From: Rotaria macrura | Taxonomy: Eukaryota; Rotifera; Eurotatoria; Philodinida; Philodinidae | NCBI GenBank assembly: GCA_900239685.1 | Contig: OENT01000026.1 | Location: 274,791 to 338,790, forward strand | Reading direction: 5' to 3' | DNA: 64,000 nucleotides | Position numbers and translations under genes: made by a program | Shown: positions 14,001 to 26,100 of the stretch, in pieces | Layout: each line of letters starts with the position of its first letter | How positions within the stretch are numbered: the first letter of the stretch is position 1 | Notes under the pieces: generated by a model | Databases searched by the model: none | What the model was told of the DNA's origin: nothing | Seen by the model: the letters and a program-made list of their open reading frames with translations, nothing else

Positions 14001-14300
14001 TATCCCCTTATGAGTTTTATACAATATTGTATTATTGCTAATACCAAACGCTATGTTAACTATTTGTTGATCATTGAACGATAATTTCTGCGTTTGATTT
14101 TGGTGATAAGTATGATTGATAATATAGACATGACCATTTGTTGTATTTTCAGCAGCAATCCATTTTATGTAAGGACTTAATTTTCCTAGCTCATAAGTAG
14201 TTCTTGACCAATGATCAGTTGCAAATGCTAATATACCAATAAGGTTCGTTAATGCCGTAGCAACAATTGATAATACTTGAATAGAGAGTAGAGTCACCAT
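11044..14300 (-). CDS. Claudin/PMP22-fold four-pass membrane protein, 268 aa
   Basis: Three exons join in frame: 14300-13865, 11674-11534 and 11273-11044. The introns are 2,190 bp (donor GTAAAT, acceptor TTTAG) and 260 bp (donor GTATGT, acceptor TTGTTTAG), both phase 1. An in-frame TAA lies upstream of the ATG. TM1 is residues about 5-28. A first extracellular loop of some 115 residues follows, with Trp32, four N-glycosylation sequons and a GIFRQC motif followed by SKC, which fits the W...GLW..C...C signature of the claudin/PMP22/CACNG/clarin superfamily. Exon 2 supplies TM2 and most of TM3. Exon 3 gives a second loop with two Cys, TM4 and a short basic tail. The topology is typical of that superfamily. 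Which branch (clarin, TMEM178, CACNG-like) I cannot tell. The role would be junctional, or a channel or membrane organiser. Confidence 0.8.
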
Positions 14301-17300
14301 GAATTGAGAACTAACATTAAAGCTAAGAATTTAAAATCTCGTATTGCAGAAGCAGATGTTTTATAGATAAAGTGAAACAACAGAAGCGATGATGAAGACG
14401 ACGATGTTGACGACGAAGCAAAGAAACGTTCATTAATATTTTCTATTAGAAAAAACGTAATATGATTCTCGAGCGAGTGAGCCATATAAAACAAGCAGAA
14501 GCGAAGGAGAAGACGGGTATGTGTGCGTGCGACCGGTTTCCTGAGGGAAAGATGAAAGTGAAGAGAAAAAAGAGCATAATGCATTTGTATGTGAGTATGG
14601 AATAACACGCAGTGTTGTTGTTGGAAGGCATATATGCGATCCATTGTGACATAAGCATGCATGTGCGTGTCTATGTTAGAAACTCGTATGTGTGTTGCTT
14701 TTTGTCTTGTCATCGATAATTGAACCAGTTGAAATGAAAAATATTCAACGTTAATATATGAGTACTTGTAATACAAAAAAAAATTGAAGATGCCAAATTG
14801 CTACTTCTTTTCTTTTCTACTAGGTTCTTTCATAGAGGAATAGAGAGCAATTGATTAGAACCAATTAAAAATCTTCGATAAAAATCTAACAGTATATTAA
14901 TGCTATAAAATAAGAATCAATGCAGAAAAAAACAGAAAATCAACGGAAAATTTTTTATTTTAACTATGATTATGATTATTGTTATTATTGTTTCACATAA
15001 TTGTATTTTAGTGTTGATAGAAATGTTCTTGTTGTTCTTGAATGTCGTGAATTGTTTTTTTAACCGATTTGATACATGAGATTTTTCGGTTACATTCACA
15101 TTAAACTCATTTATTGGAACTTTTCGGTGGTAACGCGTGTTTGTTTGCCGATATAGTGACAATCAGGAAAACAAATTGAGAGAATACTATCGATCCCTGA
15201 ATCGCCTATATGATTCTAGACTACCGAGAAATAATTGAAAACTTTGTTTTCTAGGGTTTTACTCTATATTGATTGCCATCCGAGGGATTTTTTGCTGAGT
15301 TACGAACAAAAAAAACATTATGGAAATGTCAATTTCCCTTTTATCGCATCATCAACCAATCAAGTATAGTTAGTCTCAAGAGAAATAATAAATTTCTTTA
15401 TTTCTTTTATATTTATGATTGATGCTTACATAGTAGAAAAATGTTTTTCTTGACCTGTTTAAGTATGTGTTCTTTCAGTTTGAACGGAATTATGACTGAA
15501 AAACATTTGCCCCTTGAAGAATCTATAAATTCTTGAGAAAAAATATTTTTCTGTTCAGTATAGATTTTCTGATAATATTTCCAAAAAGAATGTATTTTAT
15601 TCAATAGCTATCTATATATGACAATAAGTTTCTAGAATGTCAACAGAAAGAATTGATAGTTTTACAGAAGCCATGCTTAGTCTTTCTAGATAATAAATAC
15701 ATACATGTGTTCTATTATTTATTTTGATTTATCTTAATGAAGTAGTTAAGACATTTCGAAGGAATTCAGATAAATATGACATGTAAATGTGGACAAGAAA
15801 AATTATAAGAAAAATTGTCCACGTTTTCTATTGAACATCGAGTTAATGTCTTTCTATTGAGCAGTTTATTTTCTTCTGCAAATATAGATAGTTATCAATT
15901 GAGTTGCATCGGTACATGAATGATTCTATTATTTAACACGAGATCTTTTAGTTTTATTAAGATCACAATAAGAAAACTTGAAATTCAATAGAAATCGATG
16001 AATACGATGGTCAACATGACTAATGTGAAATATTGTTCTTTCTCTTACAATCAATAGATAGACTAAAGAATGACATAAAATCGAGTAATAAATAATCGAG
16101 GTGGATTCTTGTCGAGATGAATTCAGAAAGGAAACTGATACGTTTACGTTTGTAAAATAGGTTATTCTTGAGTATGATTACATAGCGATTCCAAGTAATA
16201 CTTGAATAATTTTCAATAGAGCAATCAGAACTGAGCATAGATATCATTGACACATGAAAGAATGATAAACTTTCAATGCTGAAAAACTATCATCTTTAAT
16301 TACATAGGTTTGAATATCGAGTTATTTTTTTCTTGTTTGAATTAGTTTCCAAAAAACTAGTGTTGAAAAGCAAAGTTTTAACATGAATCTTTTTGAGTAG
16401 AATGACGAGAATCTAAATCATTGAACGTGCTACGATTACTTATTTAAATGAGACGTTGAATGTGCATTGAAATAAATTTGTTTTTTTTAATTTCCTAACG
16501 AGTATCAATATTTAAACATCTATTTGAACGTGAAATCGATTAGTGCAATAGAAAATATTACAAATTAGAGACAAAAGTTATTGTGTACTCTAGGGAAAAT
16601 CATTTTTCTTCAATCTTGTTGTTTGTTTGCTTTTATTGAAATTGTTCATTCACTAACTTCGATCAAAAATACTGATCGTTTCCTATAAACATGAACAAAA
16701 AAACAGCTACTGAAACTAACTGAATAGAAAATATAACCAAGTGAAATGAATGAATAAAATTCGAATACCGAATTTACAAATCACTCGAAGCGCTGAGTTT
16801 CAAATTTAAATATCGATAAGTGTCAGAGCCTATTGCATGGAACATCTTATTGATTCAGTGCTTCATTGACCACTTAGATTCTTTGTCTATATGATTCAGT
16901 TTACTTTTACCTCACAAGTCATAAGAAGAAATTACATATGTAACTTAGAATATTTTTCATTAATGAAATAATATGTTCTTAGAATTCAGTGTGATTATCA
17001 GGATTTGATTGTTAAATAATTGATAACTATTAAGCCGTTTGAAGACAAAAAACATGCTTCGCATCTATTTATGTATTATATATAATTTCAAATATGTTTA
17101 AGAGAAAAGCTTTTAGACTAATTAAAAAACACACGTTAACTATTTTGTTTAATTCCTACTTTATAATAGTCAATATTCATATATTTGAAGTAACAGCAAG
17201 TGTGATAATAATGACAGCTAGTAATTTTTCAATGACAAGTGATTTGAACATTGTTAGTTATGTGTCTTTTTACTTAGATTCAACTTCAAAAGGTTGACGG

Positions 17301-19565
17301 GACACGTTCACCAATGTAAGATAACCGATATGCTTATCGCTTGTATAAATTTATTGACGAAGACTGCTAAATAACATGAACGAACAGACAATACCCAATT
17401 GTAAAAATAGAACATAATAAAATGTTCTTGATAAGAAACTATAAATATAGTGAATGGAGTTCATATGAAATAAACCTAGTCGTGAGTCAACATCAAATAG
17501 TTTTTGGCCGTTATGGCATTAATATGAAACAATCCTTTCTTTATTAATAACGAGAACATTGTGGTGTGACAATATGTTGCTGAAAAAAAAACAACATTAT
17601 ACTGACGCAGAGAAGTTGTTCGAATACAATACGAGAATGAACTTTATTCATGTAAAGAAAAAGATAACGATGGCATAGTATCGAGTGATTGTTCTCATTT
17701 TAAAAATCATTCAAGTCAACGGAAGATAAAATCATCAACTTATATGTAGTTATTCCTGCTAAATTACATTTTACACGACTATAATTCAAAAAATATAATA
17801 GAAATTTCGATGAGAACCATTGATTGTTTAAGTTACTTGAAAAATACTCTCACTTTACAGTTCGAAGTTCGTTCATTCGAAAGAAATTAGAATTTTTCAT
17901 CGAAATTAAAAATTCACATTTCTTACAGTAGTCTTTGATACCATGAACAATTCATAGAGATGCATCGTATTCAGCAATTAATATGTGTAAAATCAGTCTT
18001 GTCATTCTGAATCATGATTCCGAAAGTACTAGGTCATGATTTATTCACGTTACATACGATTTTTTTAAAATTGCCTGTATCGATAAGGTGCTTTTTATTC
18101 GTGATATCTAGTGAGTTCTTTTCTAATTCATAAAATTGACAAGATAAACACCTTAGAACCATGGAATGATTGACTCTTAGATAGGTTTTATGCCGCGAGA
18201 AATTCATTTCTTTGCCTTTTATATGACTAGTCAGTCAACACTTATCATGCATGTCTTCGAAATAGAAGCGAATGTCTTAATCATGCAATGCCTTTGAGAC
18301 TGTGTAAGTTTCTTAGCTAAACATGTTTTTTTCTGAAACAATCATGATAAAAATGATAAGTTGCTTTAACACACAGCTAAGCAACATATTAAGAACATCT
18401 TGGTTCGATAATTGTATTCAAATGTATTCATACATCTTAGAGCGTGAATGCCTTAAACGATGAATAAGTAGCCGTGCGGTAATCGTTGATTTGAAACAAA
18501 GAAGTACTTTTTTACTTGAAGATGTGCTCAGTAATGGTTCGATTGTGTGTAGTACTGAGTTCTGTTTAAGATAAAAATGAATTTTAATTAATTCTAATGA
18601 AAGTAAAAATCTACGAAGGATCACCGTAGACATTAAAAATGTCTAGTTTTTCAGTAACATGTTGATGGAATTTCTTATCTAATACTATCGAAATATTACC
18701 TACAGTTTTCTTGCTACTGGCTGTAAATGTTTTTATCATTCTTACAGATAAACTCTCTATCCATTGTAGTAATATATTAGTTTATGTGATATTATCAATT
18801 TGGGTCATAAGTACTGAATATTTATTTGTTTACATGCCCTGTTGCATGTCAAGATGTACCGAATTCATTTTCTGTCCAATCTATTATCGGTCAATTGAAT
18901 ACGAACAGTAGAACTCAATTGAATATGTGAAGTTTTTACTGAAACATGAACAGATCATGATAATTATATCTGTAGAATCACTGCTCACTTGTAGGCGGCT
19001 ACCTATGTTGATCATCCATCAAACATTAATTTATTAGATCCATAGCTTCCCTGGAGAATTAGAATTATTTTTATACTATCAATTGCACAGTCCATAGTCA
19101 AACAGTAAATAGATTTCATATGCTTAAGAATATCAAAAAGATTTCAAGACACGTCCTAAATAAACACTTTGTCTTTTCCCTCTTGAGATGCACAAGCAGA
19201 GCATGGCATTATTCAATATTTTTGACAACAATGCACGTCTCATCCATCCAATAGAACAGTCACAGGCTCTGAGAAAATAATAAACGTCTGTATTTAATTT
19301 CTATTAAAATGTATTATCGTATCGAATGGTTTTGAAATCAATAATACAGTGAATGCTTATTGCAGCATATATCATCATGAAGAATGAGACGAATATTCAA
19401 TCATACTATCCGTTGATTAGTGCATATTAAATTACAATCTGAATATTCTATTGCTGACATCGTAGCTGAAACGAAAGAATATTCTTTCTATGTGGATCGA
19501 CTGATAGTAATTCTTAATCTAACCTTCGAAATCAATCAGTTTAAATATAAACTGCGTTGTAAAAG

Positions 19566-19752
19566 TAATTTCTGAAATGTCGAGATAGGGTTTTTCTCTT
19601 AGCTACATTGTAGAGTGACAAATTATTTTTTATTAGAAAGAGCAAAGACGGAACTACAAACTTTGTACCAGCCACATTTTTCCATAATCAATCTGAGAAG
19701 AAATAAAAGCCAAAAAGGAAGCACCTCTAAAAACGTTCTTGCAACTTGATCA
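19566..19752 (-). repeat. Left arm of diverged inverted repeat
   Basis: The reverse complement of this segment aligns with 20298-20490 at roughly 75-80% identity by eye. Shared blocks include GTTGCAAGAACGTTTT, TGGTACAAA..TTGTAGTTCC, CTCTTT..AATAAAAAA and CGACATTTC. The arms are about 190 bp and the spacer about 545 bp. No target-site duplication or transposase frame could be identified. This looks like an old inverted duplication or the decayed ends of a non-autonomous DNA transposon. Confidence 0.65.
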
Positions 19753-20297
19753 GCAAGTAGCGTCTGTTTTTCATTTTTAATTGATTTATTAATGCGAGAC
19801 AAGAATAAAAAAAACACTGCCATTGATCATTTTTTTAGCATAAAGAGCGCTCTTTGCAATCGTGTATTAGAGATAAAACTTACTCCTTGTTTTAACAGGA
19901 GCAAATTACTTTTTCTGGAACAGACTGATTATTCTCATTATTCGGTCGTGTTGTAGAGATAGAAAATACTTATTGAAGCACTTTTTTTCTCTTAAGTTTC
20001 TTAGATCTTGTATATGCTGAACGAATATTGCAACTCAGATTGATTTCAAGTACAATTTCTCGAGATGGTGATGATACTCGTAGAGGTTGATAGTTCTTGA
20101 GGAAAAGATGCATTTTACAAAAATTTCTGCGTTCAAGAGTTTTCACTTAAGGACTCAAGAATGGATGCAAAATATTTTAACGATGCCGATGTAGATAGAG
20201 TTTTTTATGCGTTACAGTTTAGCCTGCTTTGTTGTAAAAACTTAGCGCATGCTGCATAAAGTTAATTGCGAACACAAATTTTACAGGCTTCAAAATA

Positions 20298-20490
20298 GTT
20301 GCAAGAACGTTTTAAGAGATGCTTGTTATTCGGCTTTTAGTTTTTTTCAAATTCATTATGGGAAAATATGACTGGTACAAAATTTTGTAGTTCCCTCTTT
20401 ACTCTTTTTAATAAAAAAAATTTGCCCTTCTACAATGTTTTAAGAGAAGAGCCCTACCGCGACATTTCGGCAATTACTTTCGCAACACAG
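20298..20490 (+). repeat. Right arm of diverged inverted repeat
   Basis: This is the partner of 19566-19752 in opposite orientation. The left arm reads open on the - strand as part of a 66-residue frame (residues VARTF...WYKV). The right arm, read on +, gives a related string (VARTF...WYK) broken by stops. The pair may therefore derive from a once-coding or mobile sequence, though two AT-rich copies could keep such resemblance without coding. Confidence 0.65.
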
Positions 20491-23146
20491 GTTACATCGA
20501 TTAACTAGATACTTCTTCCAAAAGAAACATACAGACAGAATTTCATGAATGTATTCAGCGTAGAGTACACATTAATCTTTGCGATTTCCAATGATAGAAA
20601 ATCTTATTCTAATTTATGATGTCTTGTCATACTCGAATACCATAAGAAAAAAGAGCAAACATCTTTCAAAACAGTTGATTTTGTATTTTACAACTGTTTA
20701 TTTGGAACGATTGTTAAATTGTTCTTGCACTGATTGTCTTCATCAAAGATGCGATCTAGTTTTTTAAATTAGAACAGATTTCGTTGATCTTATTGTGCTT
20801 GACATCATGAGTTAACATAACTGTAGAGCTTCATTATTCATAGAATCATATTCTAATCGATCGAATTACTCGATGAATTAGAAAGTAGACATCGATACTA
20901 TTACATAGATTATCATATGTTTACGGGTGCGTAAATCTTGTTCGCCAATACATAGTCATCGTAATTAGTATAGTTTATTCGAACGAATCTTTTCTTTTCG
21001 TAATCCTTTTCTCTTCTGTATTGAAATGACTCAAGTCACACCATCATTTATCGAGCTTTTCTGTTTGTTGATTAAAACTATAACTTCGTGACAAGCGAGT
21101 TCAACATATTGAGGAAAAATTTCTATACTGTAGACAATTTAAATTTTAATGACAGTCTAATTTTCCATGACTCTCATAACTTGTCCACGGAGAAAAATCC
21201 AAAATCCTTCTTATGTAAGATGAATAACTTTCGATTTATCATTTTGCATCACAGTTTCGACAATAATTATATAGATAATTGTTGTCTATAGCCGCTTTGA
21301 AATTGTAAATATCAATAAAAGAAAATTATAAAGCTAGCTGACCTTGCCCGAACCTTAGTTTTTTATTATTATGTGTTAGTTAAAGACTATTATTACATAT
21401 CAATCAAAAAAAAAGACAACACACCGTAATTATAGATGTTCCTCTTATACTGAGCGATGTTTGGAAATAAACCAATCGATTGATTATTATTCAATGTATA
21501 TTGTGCGCACATAAATAGTAATGAACATGAGGTTGAAAAGTCAACAACACTTTTACAAATGTTCAATACTATCTTAAGTATCACCGTGAATGTAGACAAT
21601 CAATATTGCTTGAATCTATTACGTCTAGGGGCGAGTCACCCCAGATTATCATATACCTAGATGCAGAAGATGTAAATATGAATGTCCAGAAGAGGTAACT
21701 TATCATCTTCACTAAATCTAATTAATGTTCTTAGAAACAACGGCCATAACTTGATTTTTTTCCATAAAAGTATATCGTCCATGAATTAATGACGTTTGTC
21801 TGTCAAACAAGAATCCTCATGCAATGTTATAAGTCTTACTTTCCCAAAGATCAATACGTAATCAGAGCTCGTTCGAACTTAATTTTATCATCAATTTAAG
21901 AAGAAATTATTTGGTACTTACAATCGGTTGATACAGCTATAAGTTAGTGAGGAATTTATCTCGCTTCACAAAATTATAATACGAGATGATTCTATTTATT
22001 GTATAATCAGATGTATTGCACGTTCTTTTTCACATCGAATCTTATCTATGAAACTATAATGATATCGATTATCTTGCATCTAATTTTTTGTTGACTTGTT
22101 GTTCATATTCTAGATCAAGGAACATTGTATAAACAATGTATCTGAGATGAGCAACAGTCAAAGGATTCGAGTCCTTGAACTATTTTCTAATGTAGATGAT
22201 ACATGATAATTAATGGAAGTATCACAGATTAGAACGAAGAAGATGAGCTATCTTTTGGAAAATTGCTATTGAAGATGATCCTACATAAAAATCGAAGAAA
22301 AATTAAGTTTCCTTTGAAACAAAAGTCCTCTCGCCATCACCAACGGTGTTATGTCTAAACGAAGTAATTAATACGGGTGTATGATTACAATGTGATTGCA
22401 AAACTTTAGCAAAGATGTACACGTAACGTCATGTAAGTGAAATGATTTAGTGTAAATCTTCAAATATTTGTCCTGGCAAAGACATATACCGCTAGGAAAT
22501 TATTTATACTCGTTTTCAATACAGTTCTATTGAACAACTTTTAAATCTACTATATTACGTACATTTATGTATATTGCACGGCTTTTCATTGTTATCGTAA
22601 TTTAGTGACATCTGTCGACGATGGAGGTTTTATTTATGATTGACTCCGACATATTGTTGATTGATTCTATGATGTTGTTTCGCTGGCTGACTCATTGTTA
22701 AAATTTCATTTTTATATTATATGGTTTTTGTTCGAATTCATCACTTAATCGAGACCTTTCATAGTATATTAACTTTCTGTCAGTGTAGTAGTGATTTGAA
22801 ACACCACATCATTTTCATCATTTGTTTTTCTAACGACGAAGGTCACTTTCTTATCTTGACAGCTTACGTTGGACATTCACGAGTTGCTTTTTTTTCCGCT
22901 AACGAATGCAGTGCTGATTCAGCAATTCTCAATACTAATTATGTTCCCAATATTCTCTATTATATCATCATAAGGTACATTTGAAATAATCCTTACATTC
23001 ATAATACGATGCCGAACTGAACGGAAACATAGTAAATGAGGTCGATTACCGAAACAAAAAAGAAATGTACACTACGATCATTGGGTTGAAAGATAAGTTT
23101 GGAATTTTTCAGATTTTTCAAACAGTATTGCATAATCATTGAACAA

Positions 23147-26100
23147 ATGCAATTGTCAATAACTTCTGCTGGTACGAACTATCTTCTAGTTTTAAGATGT
23201 ATCAACTTTCTAGTTTTTTTCATTTTTAGGTGGTATTTTATCTTTACTTGATGAAAATACCGAGAAAGGTCCAGTCTATGCTCTTCATCGATTGAATGCT
23301 ATTGTCGATGTTTTCTGGCCAGAGATCAGTGATTCAATTTCTAAAGTGTAAGTAATGAGAAAAAACAAGAACACTCTAATATATACTTAATGTTTATCAA
23401 TTGATGTTTTTGCGACGTTTTCTTTTCTATCATTTAGTGAATCACTTTATGAAGATGAAAATTTTAAACACCGAGAATTAGCTGCACTTGTGTCATCGAA
23501 AGTTTACTACCATTTAGGTTCACTTGATAATGCTCTGACATATGCACTTGGAGCTGGACGTTTATTTGATGTTAACGACAAAACTGAATATGTTGAAACT
23601 ATTATTGGTTTGTTTCTTTTTTAACTTCGTTTTTTTCGCCACAGTTATTTTTACATCTTTATTTCAGCTCATTGTATTGATAAATATACGAAGTTACAAG
23701 TGGAAAGATTTCAGTCAGATGGTACTGTTCAAATACATATAGATCAACGACTTGAAGATATCGTTAATCGAATGTTTCAAAGATGCTTCGATGATAAAAA
23801 ATACAAACAAGTCGGATATTATTTCTATGAAAAATTTTAATTATCAATCTTTTTACTTTTTAGGCTATCGGCATTGCACTTGAAACACGTCGTATAGACA
23901 TATTTGAAAAGGCGATTAAAGAAGCGGTATATCCTTGTTTAAATCATTCTTCTCAATTATTGATTAAATAATTCTCTGCCCTATTATTAGAATCATTCGA
24001 CTGATATGCTTACATATGCATTTAAGATTACCATGCAATTATTACAAAATCGAAAATTTCGTACAGTGGTCTTACGTACGCTTGTCCGTCTTTATCTTAA
24101 TCTACAAATACCCGATTTCATTAGTGTTTGTCAGGTAGAGATAATCATTTCACTATCTGTTTTGTATTGATTAGTATATCGTTTGTTTTCTAATTAGTGC
24201 TTAATCTTTCTTGATGATCCTGATCAAGTTGCTGATATTCTACAAACACTTGTTCGTGGTACAACTGATCAAATGCTTATGGCCTATCAAATTGGTTTTG
24301 ATTTGTATGAAAGTGCAACACAGCAATTTTTAAATAAAATCCAAGATGTTCTACGTGTCCAAGCACCCATACCAATCATGTTTGATAGACAAGAAGGAAC
24401 GATAAAAGACGAACAAGCGTAAGTTTTATTGAAAATAAACCAATAATGTCTTCATTAAAATACATGAAACTAATAGTAGTGAATCGATGGAAACAAATCA
24501 GGATGAAACAAGCCGACAATTAGTTGAAGAATCAACACCAAAAGACAAACAATCTTTGCAACTAGAACATCAAAATAAAGTTAATAACTTGGTATGACTA
24601 TCAAATTTTCATTTCGTAGTATCCAACATTTTACTAATTTTTTGAAAATTTAGTCTAATGAAGAAAAACAATTACAAGAACATATTGAAAAACTTTTAAG
24701 TATTCTCAGTGGAGAAATAACTATTGGTGTACATATGCAATTTCTTATTAAAAATAATCACGCTGATTTATTAATTCTTAAACAAATTAAAGTAAGAGAT
24801 CATCATTGAAGTACATCTTAAAAAGTTCGAAGAGAAGAATCAAGCAAATCTCTATACTCTAGTATTATTGACAAAATCGAAACACAAAATGACTACTCTG
24901 TTTAGGTCATTTATAATTCATTATTTACAAATGAATAATAAGTATATGATTCATTGAATATATACATATGATTTGTTTGATATTAGCTCTGAAGAAAACA
25001 TTGAAGAGTTGAAACACATGAAACAAATTTGTTGCATGAGCTAGAATTCAAAGTGATCTGTTGACTTTCGACAAATGAAAGTTTTGTTGTTTCTAAGTCT
25101 CAAAAATTAATAAAAAAGAGTTCTCTGAAGTTCTAATTCACATCATAAAGATTTCATGGAATTCATAGTAGATATCATGTTTGATTTAAATACATATTTC
25201 ATTGTTTTACCAGAGAATCTTGCCAGATGTCCATTTTCGATTTCAATTAGTCTTTTGTTCATATATATATATATACTAAAGTGCTCTATAGAACATGGAA
25301 AAAGAATTGATGTTTCTAAAATGCATTCGCATAAGTTGCAGATATTGTGCTCGATGTCAGTTTCTCGTACAAATCATACACTCTACTTTTGATCTAAACT
25401 TTTTCTCATATGCAATATCGAACGAGACTAACTTAAGCTGTGTATAAATTGTTGACACACTCTCTATTATCACTTCAAAATTTGACAAATGAAAAAATTA
25501 CATCTCATATAAAATATTGATCCGATGGAGTCGACACATTGAATGTTTTGTAAATCGAAGAAATAGCATCAAAAGACTTCTAATATCTTTCTATTAAAAA
25601 CTAGTCTAGTCAAAATCCTCAATGCACCAACGAATTTCAGATGCAACTTTGAAAATATAAGTTATCCAAAAATCTGATCTTTGTTGATAGCAGACCAGTA
25701 ACTAGAACAAATCTCAGTAGAAATTTTTGTTGTACAATAGTTCAATGAAAACATTACTATGTGTCTTTTGATTAATAAAAACAAAAAATATTATGGAAGA
25801 AACTTCTCTTGCTTAGTTGATAAGCCGTGTGTTTCAACGAAAACAAACAAAAAGCCAAAATAAGATTATTGAGAAAAAATAAGTTTAGAACATCGAACAC
25901 CTTTCATGAATACTTTCGAACAATATTATCGGTATCTGTGTTTTTGTTAAATTTCCTAATCATTATCACATAGGATGCTGTACGAAATTCGGTATGTCAT
26001 ACAGCTACTGTCATTGCCAATGGTTATATGTTATCTGGCACAACAAGTGATCAATTTTTTAGGTATATGCCACAGAGATGACCTCTTGCGACCTATGCAT

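Larger units (their letters stand above)
14301..23146. other. 8.8-kb gene desert between divergent genes
   Basis: This region separates the divergent claudin-fold gene (-) and PSMD1 (+). Many short open frames occur (14294-14776, 16020-16253, 18418-18911, 21088-21291, 22721-22984), but none has a recognisable domain, an acceptor/donor context or a believable composition. The only structure I could support is the inverted repeat at 19566-19752 / 20298-20490. Promoters for both flanking genes should lie at its ends. Confidence 0.5.

Noticed and set aside
14294-14776. 160-aa frame on the - strand upstream of the claudin-fold gene
   Set aside because: It is out of phase with the gene, rich in Ser/His/Phe/Leu runs from simple sequence, and has no domain; an in-frame stop separates the gene's own ATG from anything upstream.
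22721-22984. 87-aa frame just upstream of PSMD1
   Set aside because: No domain, no donor linking it to PSMD1 exon 2, and PSMD1 already has a fitting 25-nt first exon.
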